Positions 11,808-24,939 of a stretch of 64,000 nt of DNA are shown one piece after another (the first letter of the stretch is position 1; each line of letters begins with the position of its first letter). The notes under the pieces are model-generated. The model had not been told where the DNA came from. It was given only the letters and a program-made list of their open reading frames with translations, and did not search any database. The translations under genes were made by a program, and so were the position numbers. The DNA is from Quillaja saponaria (lineage: Eukaryota > Streptophyta > Magnoliopsida > Fabales > Quillajaceae). The stretch covers positions 15,456,001-15,520,000 of the forward strand of contig CM055613.1 in NCBI GenBank assembly GCA_029379385.1. Direction: 5' to 3'.

Positions 11808-11966
11808 CCCTACATAAAAAGATAGTAACTTACATAAGTTATTTTTATATTTTGCAAAAAAAAATAAAATAATAATAATAATAAATTGATCATTTTATCA
11901 TTAAATTATGTAGAATTATTGTATTTATGCATAATATAAGAATGAAAGAATGAAACTTAATTGAAA

Positions 11967-13323
11967 TTTTTTGAATCCTAGAGTATGAAAACCGAAAATA
12001 TTCCTGAATGACTAAATTAAAAACTGAGACAATCACAAGAGACTAAAATAATAGGTAATCCTTAATTCTATATTTATATATATACTATATTCTTTTCGAA
12101 GCCTATAACACTCTTATAGTATCCTCTAATTTTAACTATTCTTTTTACCATAATACCATATATTTATAATTTCCTGCTCTTTTAAGTTACACAAGGTTTT
12201 TTTTGTCAATTTAGTATATTTGAAAACAAAAATTAAATCTCTTCCACTAGCTCTTAATTTTTTCTATTCGTTAATTTATTCAAAATAAATAAAAACTCAC
12301 GTCTATCTACAACAAATTAAAAGATTATAAAAATTAACTACTTAGAAAATCATTCATTCACAATAACTTTTTCGTACAATTAGTTTCTAATTCATGAAAA
12401 AAAGTTTTTTTAAAAAACCTCTGAACGCACCTGTAATGAGGCCAGCTATTCTAAAAGATAGAAAATTCTTATAGTCTCTTACTTTAAAATAAATATAAAT
12501 TAATTAAAAAAATTAATTTACTTGTTCTCTCTTGATAGTTACTCACATAAATTAAATATTAATTAAAAAAATTAACTTTTTAATAACTACGCATTTCATT
12601 CGCACTCACACACTAACTCATATTTTATTTTTTATTTCTCAAGATTATCTCCACACCCTTGGGGTGTGACCCTAATCTCGTTTGAGATTCATAGCTGCTC
12701 CTCCCCACGAGTATTTTCATAGAGGCTCGAACTCATAATATCTTTTATTTTTTAAATAGAATGCAAAAACTTACAATTACCACTTTATACCTTTTTTTAA
12801 AAATAATTTTTTTGGATAGATAAAAATAAAAATATTTGACATGTGGGTAAGTATGTGCATGTAGCAAGTATATATACATATATATTTGTATACGCTAAAA
12901 TAGGTCATTTAAGCATCTTATTAAAGGGGTAATGGCCAGCATGATCCCTAGTAATTTGTACGATCTCATAACCTTTTTTACTTATTCATGATCTGACCCT
13001 AGTTATATATATTAAGGATCAAATTCACTAATTAATATGTACGCTATATTGAATATTCCCTTCTTTTTTTTCTTTTTTGTCCTAATTAAGATATAATTTT
13101 TTTGGTTGACCCTCAAGAAAAAACAAAATGACAAAACCAAAATAGATCGATTAAACTCGGCCATGAGTTCGGCCCTTGAAATCCGAAGGTGATGGTGGAT
13201 ACCAAATGTATGGGCTCAGTGAAAGCTCGCCACATTTGAATTTGGTTTAGCTGCAAGGAAAAGCCATTTGCAAAATGACCAGCCATTAATTAAATAAGGG
13301 CTATACTACACTTTTAGTTTATA
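11967..13323. other. Intergenic, no gene recognised
   Basis: AT-rich sequence. A short GC-richer patch at about 12640-12740 and another at about 13150-13270 look like remnants of low-copy or repeat sequence, with no frame longer than a few dozen codons. Confidence 0.5.
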
Positions 13324-13911
13324 CTAACTTACGTAATACACGCAATTATATTTATAATATACAAATATATATTATTAACAATTGATCATATCAAGAAATA
13401 ATAGGTAATAAAAAATAATATTTAATGTTAATTACATTAACAAATAGATAAAGTTAATAAAAAAAATGAATTCATAACATAAACATATAATTTCTATAAT
13501 AAAAAAAATTAATATGAAAAAGTAATCAAAAAATAATATTTTAATTATAAAAACTATACTCTTAATATTTCTTTTAATTCATAACATTTAAAAATAATAA
13601 TTTATAGTATTATAATTTTTTTTTTTTTTGTAACTTATTATATAAAAAATTGAGAAATCAATTTTAATTATTATTGATATATTAAAAAATTAGGACAAAA
13701 AAAATATAAATAGTCATAAAGAAATAATAACTCTATTAATATTAAAATGGAAAAGAATTAGGAAAGAAGTAAAAAAAAAAAATATAGTCTATTTGTAGTA
13801 AAATCAATTAAAATGTATTTATGTAATAGTAAAAACTATATAGGATATTTAAAAGCACATAAATTTTTTTCACTAAATCACTTTTATATTCATAAACAAA
13901 TAGATAAATTT

Positions 13912-13942
<31 letters not shown>

Positions 13943-14653
13943 GATACATTTTTTAATTATTAAGATGGAAGAAGAATTAAAAATTTAAAAAATTTATTAT
14001 AATCATGGAAACTATGCTCTTAATATATTTTTTTAATTCATAGTAATTTTTTACAAAAAATTAATTCATAAATTTGAGAAAAACTAAACAACATTATACT
14101 TATTAGAAATTTATTAAACAAAAAAATTGAGGAATTCAAACTTAACTACTATTGAAATATAATTATTGAAAAATATTTTTAAAAAATTATAAATTAAAAG
14201 TTAAAACAACACTATTATAATCATGAAAACTATACTCTTCATATTTCTTTTAATTCATAGTAATTTTTTTTAGAATTTTAATTCTTAAATTTGAGAAGAA
14301 TTTTTAAAAAAAAATTATGACTATAGGAACTTATTAAACAAAAAAAATTGAGAAATTCAATTTTAATTACTATTGACATATAGTAATTGAAAAAAATTAA
14401 AAAATTATTAATATTAAATATAATTAGTAAAAAAGAAATCAATAGTCCTAAAACAATTATAATCCTATTTGATATTAAAATGGAGAATAATTAGAAAAAA
14501 AAGTAAAATAATAATAATAACAATAATAATAGTTTATTTGTAGTAAAATAACAACTAAAAATAACTATGTAATAATAAAAGCTCATAAGAGTATTTAAGA
14601 AAATCAAAAATATTCTTCTATTAAGCCACTTTTATATATAGTATAAATATAGA
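13324..14653 (-). mobile_element. Non-autonomous Helitron-like element, copy 1
   Basis: Read on the minus strand it starts TCTATATTTATACTATATA (from 14653) and ends with a small hairpin GCGTGTATTACG followed by TTAG at 13324, next to a T. This matches the TC start, 3' hairpin and CTRR-like terminus of Helitrons, with an A-T insertion context and no terminal inverted repeats. The interior is very AT-rich and contains two related modules. Related copies occur at 39150-44004, 44006-45275 and 57218-57943. No Rep/helicase coding sequence is present. Confidence 0.6.
13916..13942. repeat. (TA)n microsatellite
   Basis: About 26 bp of alternating TA inside the Helitron-like element. Confidence 0.88.
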
Positions 14654-14754
14654 TATATATAATATGCGACAAAACTCAGTTTTATTTCAATAACATATTA
14701 TTTAAAAAATTAAGCAGTGTTATCTCTATTGTCACATTCTAATTTAAATTTGAG

Positions 14755-14930
14755 ATGAAATTTTAACCGAACTATTCGCAGTTTAAATTCAAAATATTTT
14801 AATTCGAATAGTACATTGTTTGATTCGATATTCGATCGAATAATTCAAATCGATATTCAAATTTGAGTGCTACAATTTGAATTTGAATTGAATTATACCT
14901 TATTCGAAATTACTTCGATTTGAATTTCAG
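14755..14930. repeat. MITE-like TTCGAATTC repeat, copy 3 (diverged, short)
   Basis: Related to the repeats at 9100 and 11525. It begins GAAATTTTAACCGAACTATT and ends CGATTTGAATTTC, which are inverse to one another, and it contains ATTCGAATAGTAC-like motifs. It lies just outside Helitron-like copy 1. Confidence 0.4.
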
Positions 14931-15602
14931 CTCTAAATTTTGACTCAACTTTTTTTAGTTGGAATTTTGCTCAAGTCACCCTTGTAAAATTTAGGAAGAT
15001 GAAGACAAAGAAAGAGGATGATTAATTCATAAGAGTAAAAATCACATGAATATCAACCTAACCAGTACAATAATTTTAAAAAAAAAACTAAATCTCAATT
15101 TTAAAACCATAATCTCCATTTTAAAATTACAACAAAAAAAAATTAAAATCTGTATCATGTAACGATGGACTTTTAAAGCCCGTTTCATATACAAATTGCA
15201 AAAATCAGCTTAACGATAAGTTAGATTTATCATAAATTATATGTGTGTTTTGTATGCAGATTAATAACTTAGATTGATAAGTCCAATACGTGTTAATAAA
15301 AATACTTTTCAAGTAAAGCTATTAAAAAAATATAGTATAAAAAATTGAAAAAACGTTTAAATGGGTATGTAAATCGTTGAGATATAAAAAGTTGTTTGAT
15401 TATATTTTTAAAAAAGAGATATTGAGTATTAAATACTAAAAATGAGTCAGTTTTGCAACAAGTTGTTTTGATAAATATTTTTATATAAATAGTTTTGATA
15501 TCTAAATAATGAAAATATATGTTTTACTTTACTTTCTTTTTTTTTTTAAATAATGATAATATTTTTACTGATTTTAGAGATTTTGGTTTTAGGAATAGAT
15601 TT
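14931..15602. other. Intergenic, no gene recognised
   Basis: AT-rich sequence without open frames of interest or recognisable repeats. Confidence 0.5.
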
Positions 15603-16121
15603 AAGGTTGTGCAAAAAACCTAGCAACGTAGGACTTACCCATCCCTAACCTGTCTGAAACTTGGCAACTCGTCAAAAGCTAGGTTTAAAGTCGGTTGACT
15701 TTTTGTTCCTTATTTCGGGTTGAATTGGATGGCCGGGTTGAAAAAATTTGAACCTGGGTTCACCCAACCCTATCTGACATTATTAATTATTATTTTTAAG
15801 TTTTTTTAAAAATATAAATATGAAATATTCATATATGAATATTAGATTTTAATTTATTGTTAAATATGCATATTATTTTGATTTTCAACTATACTTTGTA
15901 ATGTTAAAAACTTTTTATCTATATTCATTTAGTAAAAAAGTTTATAAGTTAGTATTTTCTTTTAATATTCTGAACCACAATATAAGTTAAAAATATTTAT
16001 TATTTATAAAATTTTCAACCCTTCGGACTTTTGAAGTCGGGTAGAATTTTAGTACACCCGATTTGGTTGAGTTGGTAATATTAGGCCTCCACCCGGCTGA
16101 GCCACTTGGTTGCAGACCCTT
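15603..16121. mobile_element. hAT-like MITE candidate (519 bp)
   Basis: The ends AAGGTTGTGCAAAA and (inverted) AAGGGTCTGCAACC form an imperfect terminal inverted repeat. Subterminal GGGTTG/CAACCC motifs recur near both ends. The interior is AT-rich and non-coding. The target duplication is not convincing, so the class assignment is tentative. Confidence 0.45.
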
Positions 16122-16899
16122 ACCTAATTTAGAATAATGGTATACGTTGATTATGGGTATATTTGTCTAAATCAATTATTAAGATTCATTGAACTTTCTT
16201 TGTTTTCTATTTTAGTTTCAGTTTTAAGAACTCTAAAAGCACAAAAACTTTTAAAGTAAAGTTCAAAAACTAAAACCTTTACTACCAAACGGTTGTAGGT
16301 AAAAACTTAAACTTAAAAATTATTTTAAAAGCTAAGCCAAATAGGGGATACTAATATAAATCAATTTGGGTACTAAATTAAAATAAGAAGTATACATTTT
16401 TTTCTTCACATAGTGTACAAATCATTGTGTAAAAAACTTTACTTTAATTGTTATTCAATTAAATAAAATTCACAAAAATATTTATTTCAAACAAAACAAT
16501 CATTTATTTTATTGAAAATTTTAATTATAAAAATGTAACCTTATAATAAATTTTAAACACAGATAAAGTAAATGAGATGACCAAAAACTAAAAATTTTAT
16601 AAGTTTTATTCTTTTAATGAAATTTCAAAATTAATTTACATTTTAAAATTTTATTTTTTTACTTATTTTTATTGGATTTGAGTAGATGAATAATTATTGA
16701 AAATTAGATTTAGACTTGGGCATAAAATACGTGATAAAAATAAAATAGTTAGGACAAATTACTTAATAATTTCTTAAAATTAACTTTAAATGGACAAAAA
16801 ATATTGATACCTATACTTGTAGAACATAAGTATAGATATGATAAAGGATTTGAACCTTTTAAAAAGAAAGGATTTGAACCTTTTAAAAGAAGGTGAAAT
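16122..16899. other. Intergenic, no gene recognised
   Basis: AT-rich sequence leading into the endogenous pararetrovirus fragment. A short direct repeat of AAAGGATTTGAACCTTTTAA occurs at about 16843-16880. Confidence 0.45.
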
Positions 16900-17187
16900 T
16901 TAGTCTTTAAAAACTTAACATTGGTTATATAAACAATTAAAATTAAATTTTAGTGAAGATCCCTTAAAGTTATGGGAAAAAAGTCTTAGATATTGTAGTC
17001 TAAAGTTATCAAATCCTAATAAAATAATTAGGGTTAAACTAATTGTCTATATCAAACAAAATATGGATGAATTTGAAATTCAAATAAAAGAATTATTAGA
17101 AAAATGATTAATAGAATTAACTGCTAGTCCTAATTTTACGGTAAGAAATTATTCTCAAATAAAAAGAGAAAAAAGCTAGATTAGTCA
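16900..17187 (+). pseudogene. Endogenous caulimovirid polymerase fragment, 5' part
   Basis: From about 16975 the plus-strand translation resembles the start of a Caulimoviridae reverse transcriptase domain, the region just before the first catalytic motifs. Several in-frame stops interrupt it, for example near 17105, together with small frameshifts. The homology stops abruptly at 17187 where a 4.09-kb element begins and resumes at 21282. This is a decayed genomic copy of a plant pararetrovirus and cannot encode a working protein. The left boundary is approximate. Confidence 0.7.
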
Positions 17188-20100
17188 TGTTATAACCCTC
17201 ATAACCTAATAAAGTAAAATTGAGTTATAGACATAATGTATAAATTTTTGTTATAAAATAATTATACATAAACGAATTAATTAATATTGATATAATTAAA
17301 CATCTTATATTCGATATTCTAGTATATAATTTTAAGAATTTTGTGGTATTCCAATATCTTAGTATATGAAAATTTTAATAAATCCTTACCATAAAGATAT
17401 ATACATCAATTCAAATTTTTTTTTATGGTTGCCGTTTGTTTTGGTTTCTACTTTCTCCCACCGACCTAGTCTCTTTCTTTTCTCCCATTCTGCCCGTGCC
17501 TTGGTTCTTCATTGATTCCCCTGTTTCCTTGCCTTAACCGAGCGTTCTTCAATTGGGGTAGAGAAGTTTAATGGTTGGAAAGTTCTCCTCTTTTCTTTCT
17601 TTCTTCTTGTGGATAATAGGAGCCTTTTGTTAAGAGTTTAGGAGCTGAAAAAATAAATAATAAAATTAAATAATCTGCTCAATATGCCTTTGTTTTCTGC
17701 CCAGTACCCCATTGCGCCTCTTTGTTCTAGTTATCTCCGAATGACGATGAATCCCATGATTTTCTTTTTCTTTTCATAGATTGATATGTGTAATGGGAAT
17801 CATGAAAATGATTCTCATATAAAATTATAATGAAGTAGTGGTGCGTGTGAGAGTTTGATTTTGTCATTAATGGAGATGAAATTGACTGGTTCCAAATCTT
17901 TGTCTGCTTCCGAGATAATCCATGTGGGAAGAAGTACGTATTCGAGGCTGTTTTTCGAGTTCTAGGCACCAATATGGTGTAGCTTATACAGTATAGTTTG
18001 ATAATTAAAATCTGAAAATGCATTCCAATAATAGCGTTGATATCAAGCATACATGGTAATAGAATCTATAGCCTTAAGGATGGGTCATGGACTAGAAAGG
18101 CTTATTCCGGGTTGTGTAGCCAAATTTCACCTAAAGTAGATATTTACTATAATTTCAACAATTAACTGTTGGGTTGTGATTTATTCCCGTGGAAATTGGA
18201 GTAAAGAGAGGAAAAGGAGAAAGGAAAGAGTTATAAGAGACCACGTATAACAAACACACTATTGGAGGAGCATTGTACAATCCTTAAAAGTGCCCCCTGG
18301 ATGTTCAAAAAATTGTGAAGATCATTATTGATTACTGAATTATAGTTATATGTAATTACATTCACATATAGAAGCCGCCAGGCTTTTGATTCTACTGGAT
18401 CCTAAGTTTTGAATTTGGTAATTCTAAGAGTTGGAAACTTAAACTAATTAGTTTTCCTTTTGTCCCTAGGAACACCGGTATTAATGAGGATATTTTGATG
18501 GAAAAGGAAAACAAAATTTCCTAGTCGAAGATTCCATTGAAGTACAGGATTCCATGTCATGCTGACATGTTTTTATGTTTTAACTTTCTTAACTAAAAAA
18601 AAACTTGTTTACATGTTTAGATCAATAAGTTACTCTAGATTTTTCTAGCTTCTTCATGTTCCATTGTTATCTTTGAATAGATTAACGAATCTTAGCTTAA
18701 CTGGGAATTATTTGGAAGTTGCGTTCTAAAGGACTTAATTACTCATTAAGTTAATATAATTTAGGTATTAAACACAGACTATATTTAAGTTATATAGGTA
18801 ATATTTTAAGTCTAATGATAATTACTAGAAAGAATGTTTCACAAGAATTGTAATTAAGAAGAACGTGTTATATAATAGACCTTTTAGAAAATTGAAGAGA
18901 GAAAATAAAGTTAGGAATTCAGGGACACATGGAAAAAAAAGGCCAGACCTTTGGTTAGTTTATTTCTATTTTCCAAGAAAACCTGGGATTGATTATTGAA
19001 CCAGAAAACACAGCAAACCGAAGAGGACAGAAAGAGAAAGTGATAAGCGTGGACGAATGGGAATTGGGAAAGAAGGTAAGGTAAAAGTACTGCGAGTGTA
19101 TATGTGTGGGTGTGCTAGAAATTTAGGTGCTGTGCCTGAAATCTGCAAAAGACTGAAACAATGGAAGGATTTGATGAAATTAAGAAGTGAGTATGATAAT
19201 AGGGTGATTAGTTGTGGATAAAATATTAAAAATTGGAGTTAACTGATTATTGAAAGTGAAGCAGAGATATTTTATAAATTAAGGAAATCAGATATTTCAA
19301 GTGTCTTATGGACTAATTAAATTAAGAATTCTAAAGAAAAAATGTAGCTTAAGGTCTTGAAATGATATCTAAGAAATTTCGTAACCTAGTTCTAAGTATA
19401 CTTATCGTTAGAATATTGGACTACGGCTAGGTCCAAATCAGAATTTTTAGTGAATTTCAATCAGTAAGGGAGACTTCGCCTATGGGTTGTGGTTGGAATT
19501 AGCTCAAGACCTATGAATAAAAGTTGTTCCTAACTTATTAAAAGATAAATCTGGAGTGGGAAAGTCTTAATTTCATGTTGTGTATATTTTGGAGATATTG
19601 AAAGTCATGACAGTGATTTTCGAGTCATGACTATGCCTGTTTTGTAGTAATTAATATTAGAGGGTCTTAAAGGTTGAATTAGGATTAGGATGGTGAAGAT
19701 GAAATGTTCTTGACACCTTGATAAGCTGACTAGAAAATTTCATAATTTAATACCCAAGTATGAGAATTGTATGAGCACGGAAATCAAAGGTGGCAACCAT
19801 AATTTTTACAATTCCCTGTTTTTGTTCATATGAGGAATCGAGTGAGTTCAAGGCTGATTTTAGAAAAAATTTCTAAGAAAGATAGATAACTCCCTAAAGT
19901 TAATGTTTAAATTTAGTTCTTGTTAAATTTGGTTAAGTATATAAGTGAAAATCAAATATACCATAAAGATCGTTGTGAAAATGACTAAAGAAGAGTTAAC
20001 TTTAAATAAATACTTTGAAACTGAGTAACTCTAGATTTTTATAACTAAAAGGTTATAACTTAAGAATTGTCAAACTAAGTAACACTTGGAAAATGTAATT

Positions 20101-21276
20101 GCAGCTTTGGAAAATGTGGTTGAATCAAAGATGCGCAAGACTGCAAGTGTGGAGTAACGAATAAAATCGATTAAAGGTGAGTGGTTAATTGTTGCCTTTG
20201 GGGACTAAATTATTATGTATATTTATATAAATGTGCAAGTGCAATGTTTTAGTTATTTGAATCATGCTTGTTTAAAATTGTTTGTGGTTGATACGAGCCA
20301 ACAAATTAAATTTTTATGAGAAATGATTTTTATTTCTAGAATTGAGATCCAGGTGCACCTTAGGATATTTTGATTTTCTGTAAATATTTATAAAAATTTG
20401 AGTGCTCAGCCCCGGTAGAATAGATTATGTACGGAGATTAATCTGTTGTGCGGAGCACATAAATGCTCGGTAGAAGATGATATTGTTGTGCAGGGATTAG
20501 GATTACTTATTGGCCCTTTACTTGCTGTGTATGCTTTGAGTGTTTTTATTGTTTGGTTCAAATTATGAATTCTGAGCATTTTAATTGTATTGTCTATCTT
20601 GTGAAACATATGAATTGTGATTTTATGATGATTACATGTACGTATGTGTACCATTGAATTAAGATTTAGATATGGTTATATGAGATTAATTAATTGATTA
20701 TATATTCTATACGTGCTTTGAGTGATGTTAAGTAGCCCTTTGAGTACGGATTTTTTACATCACGGAAGTCCATATGACTCATCCTTCTTTTGTGGATATT
20801 TTTTTTTAGTAACATGATCTCAAAGTAAGTTAACCACTGATACGGGATTTGCGGAGGATTTGACGGCAAGGTAAAATTTAGAATCTCATACTTGAAGTCA
20901 ATGATGAAAGTTTGCAGTCACAATAGAACTGTGGAATGTTTAATTTTGTATGATGTAATAGTCTAGTTATTTGTCTTGTTTATGATGTTGATGGAGTAGA
21001 GCTCCTTGTTGTCTTTGTGTGTTGTTGTTTGTTGTGTAAAAATAGGAAGCATATATTTTTGTATTTTGAGGCCTATTCCTTATTGTAAGGAAACACTGTC
21101 TAAAATTTTCAGTAAATTTTTATTTGTTTCAATAAATAAACTTTTATAGTTAACTTCTGTTTTACAAATTTAGTTTATTCAAGCAGTCGTGTTTGTTTCT
21201 TGGTTCTGAAGTCAGTGTTATAGAAGTTTGGTTATCCATTCTCCTGGCCAGTTATTCTTACGTGAGGGGTGTGACG
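17188..21276. mobile_element. 4.09-kb solo-LTR-like element inserted in the pararetrovirus
   Basis: The element opens TGTTATAACCCTC and closes GAGGGGTGTGACG. Its two ends are short inverted relatives, the TG...CA pattern of LTRs with the final A changed to G. It is flanked by the 5-bp direct repeats AGTCA (17183-17187) and GGTCA (21277-21281). Viral RT homology is cut at exactly these points. I find no second copy of either end inside, no primer-binding site and no gag or pol, so a solo LTR is the best reading. The TGTTATAACCC start suggests a Tekay/Del-type gypsy LTR, which is inference. A CT-rich stretch at 17440-17540 and AATAAA near 21131 are its only notable internal signals. Confidence 0.72.
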
Positions 21277-21281
21277 GGTCA

Positions 21282-22400
21282 TTAATTACAAGAGATTAAA
21301 TCAAAATCTTGAATTTGATAGGTTTTTATACTTAGAAAAGTGGTTCTTGTTAATCAAATGAGACATGCTAAATATTTTAGTAAATTTAATTGTGAATCAG
21401 GTTTCAGACAATTAAAGTTAACCGAAAAGTCAAAATCCTTGACTGCTTTAAGTGCTCCATATAGTTATTATCAATGGACTATTATGACATTCAATCTATG
21501 TAATGCCTCACAATTTTTCAAAATTGGATGGATACTATTTTTAAAAATAGTAAAGATTTCTATTTTGTTTATATAGATGATGTTCTTGTTTTTTCTAAAA
21601 CAGAAAAAGAATAAAAGACATTTAGAATAAGTTAGAGATATTTTCATAAAACATGAAATAATCTTAAGCCTACAAGAAAATAGAAGTGAAAAAATACAGA
21701 AATAGAATTTTTAGGATTAAACTTAACTCCGAAAGAGATTAAGTTACAAGATCATATTCTTACAAAAATGAAAGATTTTTCTAATTAAATTGTAGATAAA
21801 AAATAACTACAAAGTTTTTTAGGAATTCTAAATAATGATAGAAATTTTATAAAAGATTTATCCAAAATAAAAACTTTTATTAAAAAAACTCAAATAGAAT
21901 AAACAATTCTTTGGGAAGAATTTTTTGTAAAAATTTAATTAAGAAAATCAAAGATGAAATAGAAAATTTACCTACCATTTATTTTCCTAAAGAATGAGAT
22001 AAATTAATATTAGAAACCTGATGTCAGTGATGAACATTGGAGAGTAGTTTTAAAAGCCGTAGTAGATAAGGAAGAAAAAAATTTGTGACTATAATTCAAG
22101 AAAATTTAAACTCAATGAAATCAATTATAGTTAGTTATGAAAAAGAACTTTTAGCTATAAAAAATAGTTTAAAAGATTTTATATTTATCGAGTACTAGAT
22201 AAATTTCTTATTTTAACTAATAATCAAGCAATAAAAGATTTTCTTAAGTCCAGAAAAGGAAGAAGAAAATCCAAAAAGAATTAGATGGTATAATTTTATC
22301 TGTCAATATCCTTTTGATATAGAACATATCAAAAGTAAATTTTATTGCAGATTTTCTAAACAGACATAAGCCAGTCAAAGAAGGATAAAAGTAAAAAATC
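21282..22400 (+). pseudogene. Endogenous caulimovirid polymerase fragment, RT and RNase H part
   Basis: Plus-strand homology to the Caulimoviridae reverse transcriptase resumes directly after the 4.09-kb insertion. The catalytic YIDD motif is coded at 21570-21581, in a different frame from the preceding segment (open at 21340-21576), so at least one frameshift separates them. An RNase H-like region follows at about 21985-22260, again broken by stops and frameshifts. No long intact frame remains. The affinity may be to Florendovirus-like endogenous viruses, which are common in flowering plants. That genus-level call is inference. Confidence 0.78.
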
Positions 22401-23930
22401 TTTAATAGAAACTATAGGAGATTGGCATACTATAATAGCAAAAACAAAGAGTAATCCTAAAAAAGGACAATCCTCAAATGTTCATGGACATCCCCTTTAT
22501 TGAAACAATCCATCCAGAATATTCTAATTTTCTTCCACAACCTAGGTATGATAGATCTACTATACTATCAACCACCCCAACTTATAGCTTATAATCCTCA
22601 TCATTATATTCACTATGTTCAAAATCCAATGAGTCAGCCCAAGTCATATGCACAAACAGTGCAAAATACTGAAAGACTAGTTTTTGAAAAAAAAAAAAAA
22701 AAAAACTAAACAAGTTTTAGATTTTTATAATCCTAAGATTACCAGAAACTATTTATAAATCCTTAAATAATGTTTAGAAATCCGATATCCTTAAAAAGAA
22801 AATAGTTTTTGGTAAATATATAGGAAAGTTATCAGAAGAATTGGCTAATCATGCTAATATTTTTTAAAATTTAAAGTATTAACCAAAAAAATAGTGAAAA
22901 AAGTTCAATAGATAAAGAAGTTAATTTTGACCAAATTAACATTATTCTTGAGCTATCAAAATTATTAAATAGTCAACAAGACGATGATCTAGTTTTTAAG
23001 AAAGTTAAGAGAATTAGTCTCTATGAAAAGGTCAATATGATTCTCATTACAGAATTATCTTTTAAAATTACAAGTAGCATAGATAATGCTCATCAGTTCA
23101 AACTCCTAGAGAAATTAGAGCAATTTTCTTTTAATATCTCTATCACTTTTGAATATTAGAATATAATCAATATTTTAAAATTAACCTTTTGTGCATTCTT
23201 TAAAACCTTGGACACAAAAATGTTGAAATGAGATTTGTGAAAGTAATAATCCTTAAAAACAAAAATTTGATAAAATTTCAAGACTGTGCTCCTTTCTCAA
23301 AACAATGATTCTCTATACTATTATGGAAGAATATACAGATCATATATATATCCTCAATATTACTAGTATGATGAGATATTTTCAAAGAGAAAAATTCTAT
23401 CAACCCTATCAGTTATAGGACTATAACCAAGACAGTTGATCATGATTTAGATTTATCCAATATTGATGAAACACTTGGTGCCCAAAAAGCAATAATAGGA
23501 TATTAGTATTACATTAGTAGTCTTCGACAATTGGTTAGAATAATAAATTATGTTGAAAGTGAAGATTATTTTTTTAATAACTAATGGAAAAAGAGTTTTT
23601 GCAACAAGATTTCCTACTAACTATAAAATATCCAAAGAACAAATAGATCTTTGTGATCAAATATTTGCAAAAATCAAATTTTTGAAAGTAAAAGGATTAT
23701 AAGATTTGATTACTAATACAATAAGCTAACAAGAGTTAGCTAACAAAGGAGCAGAAGAAGACAGTAGAAGTGATGGAACCTACTCATTTGACATATTACA
23801 GAACACAACATAACCAACATGATAGAACCCTAATAAACTACTTTTTCTATCAACCAGCTTAGACTAAAGACAATAAAGAATTTCAACTTTATCTAATGCA
23901 ATCCACTTTACAACCATAAAAGTGGTGAAT
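22401..23930 (+). pseudogene. Likely downstream part of the endogenous pararetrovirus
   Basis: Compositionally continuous with the RT fragment and made of many short lysine- and glutamine-rich open segments in changing frames, such as 22500-22709. This looks like a second viral reading frame decayed by stops and indels. An A-run of about 20 at 22687-22706 interrupts one of the segments. I recognise no specific domain, so the viral assignment rests mainly on contiguity and style. Confidence 0.45.
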
Positions 23931-24939
23931 GTAAATTTTCCCTTATCTTCTAAAATTGTAATCTTATCTATTTTTTTAGTTAAGAAGATCTTCTCGGTAA
24001 AGGATATCGAAAACTCATATTTTTTTCAAATTATAACAAAATACGATTAACTCAATATGCATATTCAGGAACCCAAATGCACCAAATCTACAATTGAAAC
24101 TCCCCAATCGAAGCTGTCAAGCCATGTAGCAAACAAACTCGTAATTTTGTCAAATCAAAATTCTTTAATTATTTTTAGTCTAATAATTAATTTTCACAAA
24201 TCTAAGAGATCATTTGATACATCATATGAGATTGTATAGTATAAAATTATATAATAAATAAGATTATATAGTTATACTAATATCTTATCATTCACCTCCT
24301 CACTATATAATTTTATATTGTCAAACATAATATAAAGATGATTAACAATATAAATTTATATTATCATGTTGCTATCAAATATCATATAAAATCTAACTAG
24401 ATAATTATACTATTATATTATTCTTATACAATATGCCAAACAAGTCCTAGAGAACTTGATATAATTAAGAATCTCATGCCAAAATTAAATCTCACAAGAA
24501 ATAATTAAATCTCAGACAAAATTAAATACTAAAAACCAGTTAGAAAAACTAATATTCAATAACGAAATTAGAATGAATATCTAAATTAGAAAATACTAAT
24601 TCTCCACATACCAAAAAAATAATTAAGCCAACCAATTTTTTACACCATTACACCCTCAAATTCTTGTTCTACACGACTAACCAAGACCGTGATGTTTTTA
24701 TCCATTGAAGTTCAGTTCAATGGACATGAGTGGACATCCATGCCTTTCTTTTCTTACCGTATGAATTAGAGTAACAAGTTCAAATTATGGACAAGAACTA
24801 CAAGTGACTCTGAATAAATGAATGGGACTACTACTATTTCCCTCTATCATACATTTTCTTGTAAATAGGAGTCATATGTTACAAATCAAAATTGTGGTTG
24901 AGTTGCAAATACCACGTCTTGTTTCTCTTACATTCTCAA
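23931..24939. other. Intergenic with one MITE candidate
   Basis: AT-rich sequence containing the candidate at 24206-24449. Nothing else is recognisable before the 3' flank of the lysine-rich gene. Confidence 0.45.
24206..24449. mobile_element. MITE candidate (about 244 bp)
   Basis: The left end GATCATTTGATACATCATAT and the inverted right end GGACTTGTTTGGCATATTG are imperfect inverted relatives. The interior is a string of TATA-rich short palindromes. This resembles small PIF/Harbinger- or hAT-type MITEs with a TTGTTTGGCAT end. No clear target duplication was found. Confidence 0.4.

Larger units (their letters stand above)
9573..11966. repeat. Tandem segmental duplication, copy B
   Basis: Second copy of 7671-9577, about 490 bp longer. 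The extra length comes mainly from a 403-bp hAT-like insertion (9631-10033) and a tandem expansion of a 62-bp motif (10381-10550). The remaining sequence aligns with scattered substitutions and small indels, so the duplication is recent relative to most repeats here but not fresh. Confidence 0.88.

Noticed and set aside
17727..18050. 107-codon minus-strand frame within the 4.09-kb element
   Set aside because: No recognisable domain. It lies inside a solo-LTR-like sequence and is expected by chance.
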